Shown here in pieces: positions 8,601-17,616 of a stretch of 59,357 bases of DNA (position 1 is the first letter of the stretch; each line of letters begins with the position of its first letter). Under the pieces are notes generated by a model. It did not search any database. It was not told where the DNA came from and saw nothing but the letters and a program-made list of their open reading frames with translations. The DNA is taken from NCBI RefSeq assembly GCF_902859705.1, contig NZ_CADIJO010000032.1, positions 1 to 59,357 on the forward strand, written 5' to 3'. Position numbers and translations under genes: made by a program. This stretch comes from Achromobacter deleyi (GTDB taxonomy: Bacteria > Pseudomonadota > Gammaproteobacteria > Burkholderiales > Burkholderiaceae_B).

Positions 8601-9908
8601 TTACGCGTTGGACTTGGGCTTTTGCTGGGACGGCTTCAGTGCGCGCCAGCCGATGTCGCTGCGGTACTGGCGGCCGTCGAAGTGGATGCCGTCGATGGCT
8701 TCGTACACGCGGTCGCGCGCCATCTTGACCGAGTCGCCCAGTGCCGTGACGCACAGCACGCGGCCACCGGTGGTCTTGGTGTCTTCGCCGTCCAGCTCGG
8801 TGGCAGCATGGAACACCATGCAGTCATCGGCGTCGGCCGGCAGGCCGCGGATGACGTCGCCGGTGCGCGGGGTGTTCGGGTAGTTGTGCGAGGCCAGCAC
8901 CACGCCCAGGGCCGTGCGGCGGTCCCAGGTGATGTCGGCGCGGTCCAGCGTGCCGTCCACGGCGTGCTCGAGCACGTCGAGCAGGTCGCTCTTGACGCGC
9001 ATCATGATGGGCTGGGTTTCCGGGTCGCCCATGCGGCAGTTGAATTCCAGCGTCTTGATGTCGCGGTCGGGATCATCGCCCGGGGCGATCATCAGGCCGG
9101 CGTACAGGAAGCCCGTGTAGGGAATGCCGTCGCGCGTCATGCCCTGCACGGTCGGCAGGATGATTTCACGCATGATGCGATGGTGCAGTTCGGGGGTCAC
9201 GATGGGGGCGGGCGAATAGGCGCCCATGCCGCCGGTGTTCGGGCCCTGGTCGCCATCCTGCAGGCGCTTGTGGTCCTGGCTGGTAGCCAGCGCCAGCACA
9301 TTGCGGCCGTCGCACATGACGATGAAGCTGGCTTCTTCGCCCACCAGGCATTCTTCGATGACGACGCGCGCGCCAGCAGCGCCCATGGAGCCATCGCCCA
9401 GCATGGCGTCGACGGCGGCATGCGCTTCTTCGAGGGTGGCGGCGACCACCACGCCCTTGCCGGCGGCCAGGCCGTCGGCCTTGATGACGATGGGGGCGCC
9501 TTCCTGGTCAATATAGGCGTGGGCCAGGGCCGGGTCGGTGAAGGTCTCGTAGCGCGCGGTGGGGATGTTGTGCCGGACCATGAAGGCCTTGGCGTAGTCC
9601 TTGGAGCTTTCCAGCTGCGCGGCGGCCTTGGTCGGGCCGAAGATCTTCAGGCCACGGGCGCGGAAGACGTCCACCACGCCAGCAGCCAGCGGGGCTTCCG
9701 GGCCGACGACCGTCAGGGCGATGCCTTCGCGCTGGACGAAATCGGCCAGTTCTTCGGCGTTGGTGAACGGGATGTTCTCCATTTGCTCGGCCCGTTGCGT
9801 GCCGCCGTTGCCCGGAGCGACGTACACCTTGTGTACGCGCGGGGAGCGGGCCAGTCGCCAGGCCAGGGCATGTTCGCGGCCGCCAGAGCCAATTACCAGG
9901 AGTTTCAT
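8601..9908 (-). CDS. purD: Phosphoribosylamine-glycine ligase PurD
   Basis: Predicted 435-aa ATP-grasp enzyme of purine synthesis, joining phosphoribosylamine and glycine to form GAR. The N-terminal Rossmann-like motif is MKLLVIGSGGREHALAW. The family segment GPEAPLAAGVVD, the ATP-grasp loop IKADGLAAGKGV, and EFNCRMGDPETQ are all present. Length is slightly above that of E. coli PurD. It is the first gene of the minus-strand run leading to hemF, with 13 bases between them. Confidence 0.96.
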   Translation of the reverse strand: MKLLVIGSGGREHALAWRLARSPRVHKVYVAPGNGGTQRAEQMENIPFTNAEELADFVQREGIALTVVGPEAPLAAGVVDVFRARGLKIFGPTKAAAQLESSKDYAKAFMVRHNIPTARYETFTDPALAHAYIDQEGAPIVIKADGLAAGKGVVVAATLEEAHAAVDAMLGDGSMGAAGARVVIEECLVGEEASFIVMCDGRNVLALATSQDHKRLQDGDQGPNTGGMGAYSPAPIVTPELHHRIMREIILPTVQGMTRDGIPYTGFLYAGLMIAPGDDPDRDIKTLEFNCRMGDPETQPIMMRVKSDLLDVLEHAVDGTLDRADITWDRRTALGVVLASHNYPNTPRTGDVIRGLPADADDCMVFHAATELDGEDTKTTGGRVLCVTALGDSVKMARDRVYEAIDGIHFDGRQYRSDIGWRALKPSQQKPKSNA

Positions 9909-9971
9909 GTTGCGTGAGTCTTAAGGTTGCCAGTCGAGTGTCGCGAGACACCTGCCCGAGAAATAGGCCAC

Positions 9972-9993
9972 GGACCCGGGCGGGCCCGGGTCC
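9972..9993. repeat. GC-rich hairpin between the yebC-family gene and purD
   Basis: GGACCCGGG and CCCGGGTCC form a perfect 9-bp stem around a CGGG loop, in the 140-base gap between the YebC-family stop and purD. No T run follows on either strand, so an intrinsic terminator is not supported; it could stabilise or pause the transcript. Confidence 0.5.
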
Positions 9994-10048
9994 GGTGACA
10001 GCGTGGCGCCTGGAAGGCGGGGGCCTTCAGCGCGCCAGGGTCATGGAA

Positions 10049-10780
10049 TTACTGCGCTTCGTCGAAAATGACGGTGGTATAGACTTCCTGCACGTCGTCC
10101 AGGCCTTCCAGGGCGTCGAGCAGTTTCTGCATCTTGATGGCGTCTTCGCCGGCCAGCTCGGTTTCGTTCAGGGCCTTCATGACGATGCCGTCGACTTCGG
10201 CTTTCAGGCCGGCGGCGTCGAAGGCGCTGCGCACGGCGGCGTAGTCGGGCGGGGCGCAGACGACTTCGATCACGCCTTCTTCGTCGGTCGTGACGTCTTC
10301 GGCGCCGGCTTCGAGGGCGGCTTCCATGACCTTGTCTTCCGGCGTGCCGGGCGCGAATACGAATTGGCCGCAGTGCTTGAACATGAAGGCCACCGAGCCT
10401 TCCTGGCCCAGGTTGCCGCCGTTCTTGGCGAAGGCGTGGCGCACTTCGGCGACGGTGCGGGTGCGGTTGTCGGTCATGCAGTCGACAATGACGGCCGCGC
10501 CGCCGATGCCGTAGCCTTCGTAGCGCACTTCTTCGTAGGCGTCGCCGTCGGCGCCGCCCGCCCCGCGCTGGATGGCGCGCTGGATGTTGTCCTTGGGCAT
10601 GTTGGCGTCGGTGGCCTTGTCCCAGGCCATGCGCAAGCGCGGATTGCTGTCCGGGTCGGGGCCGCCGGCGCGCGCCGCCACGGTGATTTCACGAATGATC
10701 TTGGTCCAGAGCTTTCCGCGTTTGGCGTCTTGGCGGCCTTTGCGGTGCTGAATATTGGCCCATTTGCTGTGTCCGGCCAT
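10049..10780 (-). CDS. yebC: YebC/PmpR-family protein (TACO1 family)
   Basis: Predicted 243-aa protein of the YebC family, described both as DNA-binding regulators and as translation factors easing ribosome stalling at proline-rich sites. The N-terminal signature MAGHSKWANIQHRKGRQD is complete, followed by GPDPDSNPRLR and the conserved GYGIGGAAVIVDCMTDNRTRT in part. Length is normal. The ATG at 10780 begins the signature exactly. It lies upstream of purD on the same strand. Confidence 0.94.
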   Translation of the reverse strand: MAGHSKWANIQHRKGRQDAKRGKLWTKIIREITVAARAGGPDPDSNPRLRMAWDKATDANMPKDNIQRAIQRGAGGADGDAYEEVRYEGYGIGGAAVIVDCMTDNRTRTVAEVRHAFAKNGGNLGQEGSVAFMFKHCGQFVFAPGTPEDKVMEAALEAGAEDVTTDEEGVIEVVCAPPDYAAVRSAFDAAGLKAEVDGIVMKALNETELAGEDAIKMQKLLDALEGLDDVQEVYTTVIFDEAQ

Positions 10781-10936
10781 GGCTTCCCAGATAAATTGTC
10801 TGCAAAAACGGCATTTTACCGTGCCGGCGGCCTGCGCGCCCGGGACCCCGTCGCCTGTGTCCATATTGCCACGCACAAGCGCCACGGCAGGCTCTACACT
10901 TGGGCATCTGATACCCCCCGGCCCGGAGAGTTGCCC

Positions 10937-12466
10937 ATGCCCGACCCCATCGTCATCGCCAAGAACGCGCAGACCGAGTTGGCGCTGCTGCCCGCCCTGG
11001 CCAACCGGCACGGCTGCATCACCGGGGCCACCGGCACCGGCAAGACGGTCACGCTGCAGGTGCTGGCCGAATCCTTTTCCCGTATCGGCACCCCGGTCTT
11101 CATGGCCGACGTCAAGGGTGACCTGACCGGCATTTCGCAAGCGGGGGCGGCCAGCCCCAAGCTGCAGGAACGCCTGAAAAGCCTGGGCCTGGCCGAGCCG
11201 GCCTGGGGCGCCAGCCCGGTCTCGCTATGGGACGTGTTCGGCGAGCAGGGTGTGCCGGTGCGGGCCACCATCACCGATATGGGCCCGCTGCTGCTGGCGC
11301 GCATCCTGGAACTGAACGACACCCAGGAAGGGGTGCTGACCCTGGTTTTCAAGGTAGCCGACGACGAAGGCCAGTTGCTGCTGGACCTGAAAGACCTGCG
11401 GGCCATGCTGCAGAACGTGGCCGACCGCGCCGCCGAGCTCAAGACCCGCTACGGCAATGTGTCTTCGGCCAGCGTGGGGGCGATCCAGCGCGGCCTGCTG
11501 GCGCTGGAATCCCAGGGCGCCGAGAAATTCTTCGGCGAACCCATGCTGGACGTGGCCGACCTGATGCGCACCGACGCCCAGGGCCGCGGCATCGTCAACG
11601 TGCTGGCCGCCGACAAACTCATGCAGGCGCCGCGGCTGTACGCGATTTTCCTGTTGTGGCTGCTGGCCGACCTGTATGAAAAGCTGCCCGAAGTCGGCGA
11701 CATGGAACAGCCCAAGCTGGTGTTCTTCTTCGACGAGGCACATCTGCTGTTCAATGACGCGCCGCCCGCGCTGCTGAACAAGATCGAACAGGTGGTGCGG
11801 CTGGTGCGGTCCAAGGGGGTGGGCGTCTATTTCGTGACGCAGAACCCGCTGGACATACCCGATACCGTGCTGGGCCAACTGGGCAACCGGGTGCAGCATG
11901 CGCTGCGCGCGTTCACCCCGCGCGACCAGAAGGCCGTCAAGACCGCCGCCCAGACGATGCGGCCCAATCCCGGCCTGGACATCGAAGCGGCCATTACCGA
12001 GTTGGGCGTGGGCGAGGCCCTGGTGTCGCTGCTGGACGCCAAGGGTCGGCCGATGCCGACCGAACGCGCCTGGATCGTGCCGCCCGCCAGCCGCATCGGC
12101 CCCGCGACCGACGCGGAACGCCAGGCGTTGCGCCAGGCCAGCCCGATGACCGCGAAATACGGCCAGGCCATCGACCGCGAATCCGCCTACGAGGTGCTGG
12201 CCGGGCGCGCGTCGGCGCCCGCCAAACAGGACCCGGCAGCCCCCGTGCCGACAGCGGGGGCGCCGTCCCCCGCGCCCGCGCAGGAAGACAAGGGGGGCGG
12301 CTTCATGGATGGCCTGAATGATGTCCTGTTCGGCTCGACGGGCCCGCGTGGCGGCAAGCGCGATGGCGTGGTGCAGTCGGTGGCCAAAAGCACGGCGCGT
12401 TCCATTGCCCGGGAACTCGCGCGCGGCATACTCGGTTCGTTGCTGGGATCCAAAACCCGGCGCTGA
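10937..12466 (+). CDS. HerA/FtsK-like ATPase of the DUF853 (YjgR) family
   Basis: Predicted 509-aa P-loop ATPase like E. coli YjgR. Walker A is GATGTGKTVT (about residues 31-40), Walker B is LVFFFDEAHLLF, and a later KGVGVYFVTQNPLDIPDTV stretch (read in part) is typical of HerA/VirD4-like motors. The C-terminal roughly 70 residues are Pro/Ala-rich, then a helix SVAKSTARSIAREL. The precise role of the family is not established; DNA translocation is only inferred. The ATG at 10937 follows GGAGAG. It is divergent from the YebC-family gene. Confidence 0.88.
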   Translation: MPDPIVIAKNAQTELALLPALANRHGCITGATGTGKTVTLQVLAESFSRIGTPVFMADVKGDLTGISQAGAASPKLQERLKSLGLAEPAWGASPVSLWDVFGEQGVPVRATITDMGPLLLARILELNDTQEGVLTLVFKVADDEGQLLLDLKDLRAMLQNVADRAAELKTRYGNVSSASVGAIQRGLLALESQGAEKFFGEPMLDVADLMRTDAQGRGIVNVLAADKLMQAPRLYAIFLLWLLADLYEKLPEVGDMEQPKLVFFFDEAHLLFNDAPPALLNKIEQVVRLVRSKGVGVYFVTQNPLDIPDTVLGQLGNRVQHALRAFTPRDQKAVKTAAQTMRPNPGLDIEAAITELGVGEALVSLLDAKGRPMPTERAWIVPPASRIGPATDAERQALRQASPMTAKYGQAIDRESAYEVLAGRASAPAKQDPAAPVPTAGAPSPAPAQEDKGGGFMDGLNDVLFGSTGPRGGKRDGVVQSVAKSTARSIARELARGILGSLLGSKTRR

Positions 12467-12495
12467 ATTCTGTATTCCGTCTCTGGAACACCCGG

Positions 12496-12524
12496 ATACC
12501 CCCAAGTTTTGTAACTGGGGGTAT
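12496..12524. repeat. Inverted repeat upstream of the malate/tartrate dehydrogenase gene
   Basis: ATACCCCC and GGGGGTAT are extended inward by AGTT/AACT around a TTGT loop, with one bulged A. It lies 30 bases after the HerA-like stop and 65 bases before the next start. There is no T run after it, so it could be an operator for an unlinked regulator or a weak transcript-end structure. Confidence 0.5.
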
Positions 12525-12589
12525 TGCGTTGCCGCCATTTATGCCTATGATTCTGGGCGGTGTAACCCAGGAATCGAAAGGACAGAGCG

Positions 12590-13657
12590 GTGGCGAAGAA
12601 ACACAAGATTGCAGTGCTTCCCGGAGACGGTATCGGCAAGGAAGTCGTGCCGGAAGGCCTGAAGGTGCTCGAGGCCGTCGCGACGCGCTTTGGCATCGAT
12701 TTCCAGTGGGACCATTTCGACTGGAGCTGCGATTATTACGCCAAGCACGGCAAGATGATGCCGGACGACTGGCAGCAGCAGATCGGCCAGCACGAGGCGA
12801 TTTTCTTCGGCGCCATCGGCTGGCCCGCCACCGTGCCCGACCACGAGGCCCTGTGGGGCTCGCTGTTCAAGTTCCGCCGCGAATTCGATCAATACATCAA
12901 TCTGCGTCCGGTACGTCTGATGCCCGGCGTGCCGTCGCCGCTGGCCGACCGCAAGCCCGGCGAGATCGATTTTTTCATCGTTCGTGAAAATACCGAAGGT
13001 GAGTATTCCAATAGCGGCGGCATCCTGTTTGGCGGCACCGAACGCGAAGTGGTCATCCAGGAAAGCGTATTTACCCGTGTCGGCGCCGACCGCGTGCTGA
13101 AATTTGCGTTTGAACTGGCGCAAAAGCGTGGCAAGCACCTGACGGCGGCCACCAAGTCCAACGGCATTTCCATTTCGATGCCCTGGTGGGACCAGCGGGT
13201 GGCCGATATCGCCGGGAACTATCCGGATGTGCGCTGGGACAAATATCACATCGACATCCTGTGCGCGCATTTCGTGCAGCACCCCGACTGGTTCGATGTG
13301 GTCGTGGCGTCGAATCTTTTCGGCGACATTCTTTCCGATCTGGGCCCGGCCTGCACGGGCACGATCGGCATCGCGCCGTCGGCCAACCTGAACCCGGAAC
13401 GCAAGTTCCCGTCCCTTTTTGAACCCGTGCATGGCTCCGCACCCGACATCTATGGCAAAGGCATCGCCAATCCGATCGGCCAGATCTGGAGCGGCGCGCT
13501 GATGCTGGACTTCCTGGGTTACCCCGACGCCTCGGCGGCCGTGGTCCGCGCCATTGAAACCGTGCTGGCCGATGGCCCGCGTACGCGCGACATGAAGGGC
13601 ACGGCTTCCACCGCTGAAGTCGGCGATGCCATTGCGTCGCTGATCGCGGCGGGCTAG
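12590..13657 (+). CDS. Tartrate/D-malate dehydrogenase (isopropylmalate dehydrogenase family)
   Basis: Predicted 355-aa NAD-dependent beta-decarboxylating dehydrogenase, like TtuC or E. coli DmlA. Features are PGDGIGKEVVPEGLKVL at the start, FIVRENTEGEYSN, the HxxR-less INLRPVRLMPGV segment typical of tartrate/D-malate enzymes, and FEPVHGSAPDIYGKGIANP. The start is GTG at 12590 with AAAGGA upstream. Substrate (D-malate, tartrate or isopropylmalate-like acids) cannot be settled from sequence. No LysR regulator is adjacent, unlike E. coli dmlA. Confidence 0.88.
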   Translation: MAKKHKIAVLPGDGIGKEVVPEGLKVLEAVATRFGIDFQWDHFDWSCDYYAKHGKMMPDDWQQQIGQHEAIFFGAIGWPATVPDHEALWGSLFKFRREFDQYINLRPVRLMPGVPSPLADRKPGEIDFFIVRENTEGEYSNSGGILFGGTEREVVIQESVFTRVGADRVLKFAFELAQKRGKHLTAATKSNGISISMPWWDQRVADIAGNYPDVRWDKYHIDILCAHFVQHPDWFDVVVASNLFGDILSDLGPACTGTIGIAPSANLNPERKFPSLFEPVHGSAPDIYGKGIANPIGQIWSGALMLDFLGYPDASAAVVRAIETVLADGPRTRDMKGTASTAEVGDAIASLIAAG

Positions 13658-13683
13658 CCGTGCGTTTTCAGGGGGCCGAGGAC

Positions 13684-14640
13684 ATGGTCGACTCTATTGC
13701 TTCTACCTCCACTCAGGTGGGTGGCAGCCGTGCCGACCGTTTCGCTCGCAAGCTGTTCCGCATGATGCGGTCGCGCACGCAGCGGCATAACCAGCATCTG
13801 TGGCCGTTCGTTCGCATCTGGCGCAATTCGGCCGGGGTGATCAGCGGCTTTCGCGCCTTTGGCCGGTCGTTGCCCATCACGCCGCTCGAGCAGGGCTACG
13901 ACCCGGCCGACGACGAGATGCACCTGATCCTGAGCGGACCCTCCATCGCCGAGATTCCCTATGACCGCCTGAAGATCCGGGCGGCCATGGGCGTGAACGG
14001 CTCGATCGCGCTTGCCCGCAAGTTCGATCTGCCGTTCAAGTATTACTGCATCATCGACCAGAACTTCGTCCGAGATCGCATTGATCTGGTGCGCGAGATC
14101 GTGGCCTGTGAGCTGACGCTGTATGTGCTGCCCGAAGTGCTGCGCTACATCATGCAGGGGATTCCGCAAGAGTTGATCCGCTGCCGCATCTGCATCATCG
14201 AGCTGATCTCCGAGCGTGCCTATCAGCGTAGCGCGGCCCCGGCCGTGCTCAAGCGCATGGTGGCGGCTTCGCCTGATCTGCAACTGCTGGACGCCAAGCA
14301 GGGCCTGGGCTACAGCTTCAACGCGTCGCTGGGCGTGTTCGACGCCGACACGGTGGCCTATGTGGCGCTGCAGGTGATGATTTCAGGCGGGGCCCGCAAG
14401 GTATACCTGCATGGCCTGGACCTGACGTTGCAGCACGGCATGCGCTTTTACGACGAAGGCGCCACGCCGCAGACCAGCCGCCTGGCGCGCAATTTCGCCC
14501 GCCTCATCGAACCGTCGTTCCGCTTTGCCGCGCAGCAATGGCGCGGTCGGGGCGTGTCGGTGATCAATCTGTCGCCCGTCAGTGCGATACCGCCGGATGT
14601 GATCGAGCGGCAAGCGTGGCAAGCCTTGCTGAAGAACTGA
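13684..14640 (+). CDS. Putative GT42/DUF115-like glycosyltransferase-fold protein
   Basis: 318-aa protein not firmly recognised. LILSGPSIAEIPYDRL resembles the nucleotide-binding GNGPSLKEIDYSRL start of Campylobacter Cst-type sialyltransferases (GT42). The later GVFDADTVAYVALQVMISGG then KVYLHGLDL resembles their second half. This suggests a CMP-sugar-using or DUF115-like enzyme, perhaps in surface polysaccharide or LPS core decoration. It has no signal peptide and a basic N-terminus. The ATG at 13684 follows GGGGCCGAGG; a GTG at 13660 is possible. It lies 26 bases after the dehydrogenase and before a terminator, so the two may be co-transcribed. Confidence 0.55.
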   Translation: MVDSIASTSTQVGGSRADRFARKLFRMMRSRTQRHNQHLWPFVRIWRNSAGVISGFRAFGRSLPITPLEQGYDPADDEMHLILSGPSIAEIPYDRLKIRAAMGVNGSIALARKFDLPFKYYCIIDQNFVRDRIDLVREIVACELTLYVLPEVLRYIMQGIPQELIRCRICIIELISERAYQRSAAPAVLKRMVAASPDLQLLDAKQGLGYSFNASLGVFDADTVAYVALQVMISGGARKVYLHGLDLTLQHGMRFYDEGATPQTSRLARNFARLIEPSFRFAAQQWRGRGVSVINLSPVSAIPPDVIERQAWQALLKN

Positions 14641-14643
14641 AAA

Positions 14644-14682
14644 CAAAGGGCCTGGCAATTTCTTGCCAGGCCCTTTGCTTTT
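14644..14682. terminator. Bidirectional terminator between GT42-like gene and efflux operon
   Basis: CAAAGGGCCTGGCAA and its complement form a perfect 15-bp stem around a TTTC loop, followed on the plus strand by CTTTT. It lies between convergent genes. The minus side has less of a T run (TTTTCAG), so it is stronger on the plus strand. Confidence 0.85.
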
Positions 14683-14701
14683 ACCGGGTGTGCCGTGCGC
14701 T

Positions 14702-16321
14702 TCAGTGGGCGCCCGCCGCGGCTTCGGCCGCACCGCCGCCACCGCCCGCCTTGGTCGAGCGCGGTTTGGCGAACCAGACCAGGCCAATCAGCATCAGGAA
14801 GATCACCGCCGAGGCGTAGAACACGTCGACGGCCGACATGGTGAACGCCTGAGCGTTGATCATGCGATCTACCGTGCTCAGCGCCTGCTCGTGGGACATG
14901 CCCACGCCGTTCTGCAACGCGTTCAACGTCTGGTCGAACGCCGCCTGGCCGGGCTTGGCGGCCTCGGTCAGCTGCGAGTGGTGCAGGGTCGCGCGGTTTT
15001 CCCAGAGCGTGGTGGCGATCGACGTGCCGAACGCACCTGCGGTCAGCCGCAGGAAGTTCGACAGGCCGGAGGCCGCCGGAATGCGCCAGGGCTCGATGCT
15101 GGACAGCGTGATCGAAGTGAGCGGCACGAAGAACGCCGCCATGGCCGCGCCCTGGATGATCGTCGGGATCATCAGCGTGCGCACGTCGGTCTGGGTGTTG
15201 AAACCCGACCGCATGAAGCAGACCAGGGCGAAGATCATGAACGCGGCCGTGACGATCTGGCGCGGGTCGCGCGTGGCCAGCATCTTGCCCACCATGGGCG
15301 TCAGCAGGATCGCGAGCAGGCCCACCGGCGCCGTCACCAGGCCGGCGTAGGTGGCGGTGTAGCCCATGTAGCTTTGCAGCCAGAGCGGCAGCAGCACCAC
15401 GTTGCCGAAGAACACGCCGTAGGCGACCGCCAGCGTCACGGCGCCGACGGTGAAGTTGCGGATCTTGAACAGGCGCAGGTCCACCACCGGATGCGCGTCG
15501 GTCAGTTCCCAGATCAGGAAGAAGACGAACGAGACGAAGGCGATGGCTGCCAGGGCGATGATGGTGGGGCTGGCGAACCAGTCCAGTTCCTTGCCCTTGT
15601 CCAGCATGATCTGCAGCGAACCCACCCAGACCACCAGCAGCACCAGCCCGAGCTTGTCGATGGGCAGCTTGCGGGTGAGCGATTCGCGGTTGCCGTAGAT
15701 GCGCCAGCTGATCCAGGCGGCCAACAGGCCTACCGGGACGTTGATGTAGAAGATCCAGGGCCAGGTGTAGTTGTCGGAAATCCAGCCGCCCAGCAGCGGC
15801 CCGGCCACGGGGGCGACCAGGGTCGTCATGGACCAGACCGCCAGTGCCATGCCCGCCTTGGACTTCGGGAAGCTGGCCAGCATCAGCGTCTGCGACAGCG
15901 GGATCATCGGGCCGGCCACGGCGCCTTGCAGCACGCGGAAGGCGATCAGGGCTTCGAGCGACGGCGAAAAGCCGCACAGCCACGAGGCCAGCACGAACAG
16001 CAGCGTGGAGATCAGGAACAGCCGCACCTGGCCGAAGCGCTGGGTCAGCCAGCCGGTCAGGGGCACGGTGATGGCGTTGGCCACCGCGAACGAGGTGATG
16101 ACCCAGGTGCCCTGGCTGGAACTGACGCCCAGGTCGCCGGAAATCGTCGGGATGGAGACGTTGGCGATCGAGGTGTCCAGCACGTTCATGAACACCGCCG
16201 TGGACAGCGCGATCGATCCGATGATGCGGGTCGCGCCTTCCAGCGGCGGGTAGGTGCCGGGTGGGAGTACGGTCGGTTCGGCGGGGGCGCCGCCGGCCGC
16301 GGGCTGTGCGGGGGTGCTCAT
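14702..16321 (-). CDS. emrB: EmrB-type DHA2 multidrug efflux permease
   Basis: Predicted 539-aa proton-driven inner-membrane exporter with about 14 membrane segments. It has the DHA2 signature LDTSIANVSIPTI, the A motif-like GWLTQRFGQVRLF, and the C motif region around PVAGPLLGGWI. Its N-terminal 35 residues are Ala/Pro-rich. It is the third gene of a tripartite operon with the adaptor and outer-membrane channel upstream, 12 bases from the adaptor stop. Substrates are probably hydrophobic drugs or uncouplers; this is inferred from the family. Confidence 0.9.
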   Translation of the reverse strand: MSTPAQPAAGGAPAEPTVLPPGTYPPLEGATRIIGSIALSTAVFMNVLDTSIANVSIPTISGDLGVSSSQGTWVITSFAVANAITVPLTGWLTQRFGQVRLFLISTLLFVLASWLCGFSPSLEALIAFRVLQGAVAGPMIPLSQTLMLASFPKSKAGMALAVWSMTTLVAPVAGPLLGGWISDNYTWPWIFYINVPVGLLAAWISWRIYGNRESLTRKLPIDKLGLVLLVVWVGSLQIMLDKGKELDWFASPTIIALAAIAFVSFVFFLIWELTDAHPVVDLRLFKIRNFTVGAVTLAVAYGVFFGNVVLLPLWLQSYMGYTATYAGLVTAPVGLLAILLTPMVGKMLATRDPRQIVTAAFMIFALVCFMRSGFNTQTDVRTLMIPTIIQGAAMAAFFVPLTSITLSSIEPWRIPAASGLSNFLRLTAGAFGTSIATTLWENRATLHHSQLTEAAKPGQAAFDQTLNALQNGVGMSHEQALSTVDRMINAQAFTMSAVDVFYASAVIFLMLIGLVWFAKPRSTKAGGGGGAAEAAAGAH

Positions 16322-16333
16322 GGGAGCGCTTCC

Positions 16334-17596
16334 TTACTTGGCGCCGCGCGCCGAGCCTTCTTTGGCAGCGGGCGACTGGGCCGCCTGCGGGGTGAATTCG
16401 TCAGAGGCGAGGTTGGCCTGGATGATCTTGTTGATCATCGCGTCCACTTCGTCATGCGCCGGTTCAAAGGCGCGGGTCGACCAGGCCGGTTCCTTGCGGG
16501 CGGCGGCGGTCAGGGCTTCGCCTTCCTGCTTGCCCACGTCCACTTCGACGTCCATCGACAGGCCCACGCGCAGCGGATGCGCCTTCAGGTCATCGGGGTT
16601 CAGGGCGATGCGCACGGGAACGCGCTGCACCACCTTGATCCAGTTGCCGGTGGCGTTCTGGGCGGGCAGCAGGGCGAATGCGCTGCCGGTGCCGGCGTCC
16701 AGGCCGGCGACGGTGCCGTGATACGTGACCGAGCTGCCGTACAGGTCGGCCACCATCTTGACCGGTTGGCCGATGCGCATCTTGCGCAGCTGGCCTTCCT
16801 TGAAGTTGGCTTCGACCCAGACCTGGTCCAGCGGCACGACGGTCATCAGCGCGGCGCCCGGGGCCACGCGCTGGCCCACCTGCACGCTGCGGCGGGCGAT
16901 GACGCCGCCGACCGGGGCGGGCAGCACGGTGCGCGATTGCGCGAGCCACGCGTTGCGCAGGCCGGCGACGGCCTGGCGCACGTCGGGGTGGTCTGCCACG
17001 GTGGTGCCTTGCGTCAGGGCCTGGTTGGTAGCCAGCTTGGCGCGCGAGGCCGCCAGCGCGGCACGGGCTTGCGCCAGGCCGGACTGGGCAGTCTTCAGGG
17101 CGGCTTCGGCGTGCAGGATTTCTTCACCGCTGACACCGCCGGACTTGGCCAGTTGCTGGCGGCGGCTGACGTCGCTCTGGGCGCGGGTCAGCTCGGCCTG
17201 GGCGCGCAGGATGTCGGCGTTGCGCAGGTCGACATCGGCTGCCAGCGCATCGTTCTGCACATAGTAGGTACGGACCTGGCGCACCATCTGCGCCAGTTTG
17301 GCTTCTGCCTGCTGCAGGGCGACTTCGGTGTCGGCCGGGTCCAGGCGCACCAGCGGCTGGCCGGCGGCGACGGTTTCGGTGTCGTCGGCTTCGATGGCGA
17401 CGACCGTGCCCGGCACTTGCGGCGTGATCTGCACCAGGTTGCCGTGCACGTACGCGTCGTCGGTGCTTTCGAAGTGGGCGCCGAACAGCGCCCACCAGAT
17501 GCCGTAGGCGATCGCGATGAGGATGAAGACCCCGGTCGCGGTCAGCAGCAGGCGTTTGCGGGCGGGATTGGTCGTGGGAGTGGTGGCTGCGTTCAT
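16334..17596 (-). CDS. emrA: EmrA-type membrane fusion (HlyD) adaptor
   Basis: Predicted 420-aa periplasmic adaptor anchored by one N-terminal membrane segment (RLLLTATGVFILIAIAYGIW). FESTDDAYVHGNLVQI is the EmrA hallmark at the start of the lipoyl domain. A long alpha-helical hairpin follows, then APVGGVIARRSVQVGQRVAPG of the second lipoyl half. The ATG at 17596 is preferred. A TTG at 17620 would overlap the upstream stop as TTGA and cannot be excluded. It couples the inner-membrane pump to the lipoprotein channel encoded just upstream. Confidence 0.9.
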   Translation of the reverse strand: MNAATTPTTNPARKRLLLTATGVFILIAIAYGIWWALFGAHFESTDDAYVHGNLVQITPQVPGTVVAIEADDTETVAAGQPLVRLDPADTEVALQQAEAKLAQMVRQVRTYYVQNDALAADVDLRNADILRAQAELTRAQSDVSRRQQLAKSGGVSGEEILHAEAALKTAQSGLAQARAALAASRAKLATNQALTQGTTVADHPDVRQAVAGLRNAWLAQSRTVLPAPVGGVIARRSVQVGQRVAPGAALMTVVPLDQVWVEANFKEGQLRKMRIGQPVKMVADLYGSSVTYHGTVAGLDAGTGSAFALLPAQNATGNWIKVVQRVPVRIALNPDDLKAHPLRVGLSMDVEVDVGKQEGEALTAAARKEPAWSTRAFEPAHDEVDAMINKIIQANLASDEFTPQAAQSPAAKEGSARGAK

Positions 17597-17616
17597 GACG
17601 TCTGAATCCGGAGCGT

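Noticed and set aside
14663..17605. A 980-codon open frame antisense to the efflux permease and adaptor genes
   Set aside because: Composition (His, Gly, Arg, Gln runs) is that of a shadow frame; both genes on the other strand have clear family motifs.
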